Source: CAYVNU01 sp964453265 (lineage in GTDB: Bacteria; Patescibacteriota; Doudnabacteria; UBA920). Taken from it: DNA of 20,696 bases. Of the stretch, positions 18,688 to 20,696 are shown piece after piece. Position 1 is the first letter of the stretch, and the number at the start of each line of letters is the position of its first letter. The notes under the pieces are model-generated. The model searched no databases and was not told the DNA's origin. It saw nothing but the letters and a program-made list of their open reading frames with translations. Location of the stretch: contig CAYVNU010000022.1 of assembly GCA_964453265.1 (NCBI GenBank), positions 1-20,696 on the forward strand, given 5' to 3'. Position numbers and translations under genes: made by a program.

Positions 18688-20499
18688 ATGACTAGTGAAA
18701 CAGCAAAAAATTATGTTAGCCATGTGCTTTCCAGTGCCCTGTCTAACTTAAAGTTAACCTCGCATTTAGATGTTTTAACTATAAATAGTCCGGAGTCCGA
18801 GTTTGGCGATTATAGCACCAACGCTGCTTTGGTTTTGGCAAAAAAGGTAAAAGTGAGTCCAAAGGAAGTTGCGGCAAAAATTATTGAAGAAATAGTTAAG
18901 CAAGACACCAAACATTATTTAAAGTTAGTTGAGGAAAAGGGCGGGTTCATAAATTTTACTTTTTCGGAAAGTTTTTTAGTCTCCAATCTTTCCAAAATTA
19001 TCGATGAGCAGGATTTATACGGCGCGTCGCTTTTAGGTAGTGGAAAAAAAATATTAGTAGAATATTTTCAGCCAAACGTGGCAAAGCCGCTGCATCTTGG
19101 CCATTTAAGAACTGCCATTATTGGCGACAGTTTATTTAGAATTTTTTTGTCGCAAGGCTATAAAGCCCAGAGCGACACTCACTTAGGCGACTGGGGTACA
19201 CAGTTTGGAATTTTAATTTGGGCATACAAAACTTTTGGCGACAAAAATTTAGTAGAAAAAAATCCTATAGAGGAATTAAATAAACTTTACGTAGAAGCGA
19301 ACGCAAAAATTAAGGAAAATCCGGAAGCTTTAGAAGAAGGCAAAGCCGAGTTTGTAAAACTAGAAAAAGGTGATAAAGAAAACCGTGAACTTTGGAAAAA
19401 GTTTAGAGACTGGTCTTGGCAAGAGTTCGACGTAGTTTATAAGGACCTTGAAATTAGAAAAGCAGACAACGACTGGCCGGAAAGTTTTTTTGAAGACAAA
19501 ATGCCAGCGGTAATATCGGAACTTAAAGAAAAAGGATTGTTAAAAGATTCGCAAGGAGCGCAGATTGTAGACCTCTCCGCCGAAAGCCTTGCTAGGCATT
19601 CAGGCGGATCCGCCACAATGGCCCAAGGGCCTTTGGGTGGAGAAGCTAATTTAGGCGTGGCAGTAATTTTAAAATCCGACGGCGGTACAACTTATTTACT
19701 CCGCGACCTTGCTACCTATATTTATAGAAAAGCGCAAGGTTTTGAAAAACAATTTTATGTGGTAGATGTTCGCCAGGCTCATACTTTAAAACAGACCTTT
19801 AAAATTTTGGAACTCTTGGGACATATAACATCTAGTGATGAAGCAACACATATTGCCTACGGATTTTTAACTTTGCCGGAAGGCGCTATGAGTACCAGGA
19901 AAGGAACAGTGGTGGGAGCAAAGGAATTTATTGCAAATGTTCAGCAAGAGGCCTTGCGGATAATTGAAGAAAAAAATCCGGAGTTGCCATCGAAGGCTGT
20001 TGTTGCAAAACAAGTCGCGGCTGGAGCGCTTAAGTATTTTGACTTAAGCCACAACCTAAAAAGCGACATAGTCTTTGACCCAAAAAAAGCTATTACGTTT
20101 GAAGGCAATACCGGCCCGTATCTTATGTACACGCATGCTAGGATTCACGGAATATTGCGGAAGGCAGGAAGTGTAGCGCGCCCATTTATGGGCCAATCAG
20201 AAACCACTGAAGCCGATAAATCGGCACGCTACAATCAGCAAGAGATCAAGGTCCTCCGCAAACTCCTAAAATTCCCCGAAACCGTATCTCAAGTAGCCGA
20301 AGACCATTTGCCTAACATACTGTGTAACTACCTATTTGAACTTTCCCAAACCTTTAACGCGTTTTACCAGGAAGTGCCTGTGCTTCAGGAAACCGATGAA
20401 GAAAAAAAGAATTTCCGCTTACAATTAATAACCGCCACAGCGCAAGTGCTAAGAAACGGACTTTACTTACTTGGGATTGAGGCACCGGAAGAAATGTAA
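18688..20499 (+). CDS. argS: Arginyl-tRNA synthetase
   Basis: 603 aa from ATG 18688 (a TTG at 18679 is upstream of the predicted transcript start). Domains in order: N-terminal Add1 tRNA-binding domain (about 1-100), class I catalytic domain with PNVAKPLHLGHLRTAIIG (HIGH box HLGH, about 136-139), THLGDWGTQFG and the KMSKS-equivalent AMSTRKGTVV, then the all-helical anticodon-binding domain starting near NTGPYLMYTHARI and ending LRNGLYLLGIEAPEEM. Charges tRNA-Arg in the cytoplasm. It is divergent from smpB with the DUF559 unit between them. The stop codon is the start of an octamer array. Confidence 0.95.
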   Translation: MTSETAKNYVSHVLSSALSNLKLTSHLDVLTINSPESEFGDYSTNAALVLAKKVKVSPKEVAAKIIEEIVKQDTKHYLKLVEEKGGFINFTFSESFLVSNLSKIIDEQDLYGASLLGSGKKILVEYFQPNVAKPLHLGHLRTAIIGDSLFRIFLSQGYKAQSDTHLGDWGTQFGILIWAYKTFGDKNLVEKNPIEELNKLYVEANAKIKENPEALEEGKAEFVKLEKGDKENRELWKKFRDWSWQEFDVVYKDLEIRKADNDWPESFFEDKMPAVISELKEKGLLKDSQGAQIVDLSAESLARHSGGSATMAQGPLGGEANLGVAVILKSDGGTTYLLRDLATYIYRKAQGFEKQFYVVDVRQAHTLKQTFKILELLGHITSSDEATHIAYGFLTLPEGAMSTRKGTVVGAKEFIANVQQEALRIIEEKNPELPSKAVVAKQVAAGALKYFDLSHNLKSDIVFDPKKAITFEGNTGPYLMYTHARIHGILRKAGSVARPFMGQSETTEADKSARYNQQEIKVLRKLLKFPETVSQVAEDHLPNILCNYLFELSQTFNAFYQEVPVLQETDEEKKNFRLQLITATAQVLRNGLYLLGIEAPEEM

Positions 20500-20573
20500 C
20501 TACAGAACTACAGAACTACAGAACTACAGAACTACAGAACTACAGAATTAAATACTCTACAGAAACCTACAGA
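20498..20573. repeat. Octamer tandem array (AACTACAG)6 after argS
   Basis: Six perfect copies at 20498-20545, beginning inside the argS stop codon, then two decayed copies of CTACAGAA around 20556-20573. Confidence 0.9.
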
Positions 20574-20661
20574 ATCATCTATCAGAAAATATATTAAAAA
20601 ATTTAGTTTGTAATATTTTATGAGCGAAGAAAAACAATCATAACCTGATTCTCCCGCTAGA

Positions 20662-20696
20662 GTGTTACCAAATAGGGTTTGTGTTATTGCAATAAT
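20662..20696 (+). CDS. Possible start of a truncated gene at the window edge
   Basis: From GTG 20662 the frame reads VLPNRVCVIAII to the edge, a hydrophobic beta-strand opening of the sort seen in glycosyltransferases and nucleotide-binding proteins. The same frame upstream has ATG AGC GAA ... at 20621 followed by an in-frame TAA after seven codons. Too short to identify. Confidence 0.2.
   Translation, partial: MLPNRVCVIAI

Noticed and set aside
20621..20644. Seven-codon ORF MSEEKQS before the right edge
   Set aside because: It ends in TAA after seven codons; it may be a leader or chance, and the following frame is cut by the window edge.

Overview
The window looks like a chromosomal scaffold of a candidate-phyla-radiation (Patescibacteria / Parcubacteria-like) bacterium. 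The evidence is a set of small, often unrecognised membrane proteins, AT-rich intergenic DNA, a compact smpB-pilin-PLD operon, a PspC/DUF2807 fusion controlled by a PadR regulator, GIY-YIG and DUF559 single-gene units, and a serine recombinase of the type common in these genomes. This lineage call is inferred from gene content and not from a marker phylogeny. Positions 11806-11905 are 100 Ns, so the order across that gap is a scaffolding inference.

Left part (1-7.6 kb): the window opens inside the 3' part of a tmRNA gene (ssrA, + strand, CCA end at 135). A large serine recombinase reads towards it on the other strand, and its last ~22 codons lie on the antisense strand of the tmRNA. This is the junction of an integrative element. 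Behind the recombinase, all on the minus strand, come a 49-aa and a 94-aa accessory ORF, a promoter-to-terminator unit without a convincing gene (possible ~330-nt RNA), a 50-aa single-pass membrane peptide with a strongly folded leader, and a two-gene Gabija-type defence operon (OLD-family ATPase/TOPRIM nuclease GajA plus UvrD-like helicase GajB, 4-bp overlap). A leaderless 3-TM protein gene lies upstream. The right end of the element is not resolved; 7.55-8.4 kb is repeat-rich DNA around a lone GIY-YIG gene and may contain it.

Middle (8.4-11.1 kb): this block is visibly richer in G+C and made of single-gene units, each with its own promoter and terminator. It holds a heme-oxygenase-like diiron oxidase, two unrecognised soluble proteins and a small membrane protein. 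A 54-bp nested dyad lies between the first, divergent pair. A DoxX-family membrane protein follows and ends in an octamer tandem array at the assembly gap.

Right part (11.9-20.7 kb): this reads as the core chromosome. In order: a PadR -> PspC/DUF2807 operon with a palindromic operator on its promoter, a histidine phosphatase behind a terminator hairpin, two small TM/coiled proteins, a 4-TM protein, then smpB - type IV pilin - PLD-family nuclease as one operon, and the divergent argS. A DUF559 endonuclease gene enclosed by ~38-bp inverted repeats sits between smpB and argS. smpB and ssrA, the two components of trans-translation, are both in this window but far apart. Octamer-phase tandem repeats follow doxX and argS, and a degenerate one lies at 15745-15784.
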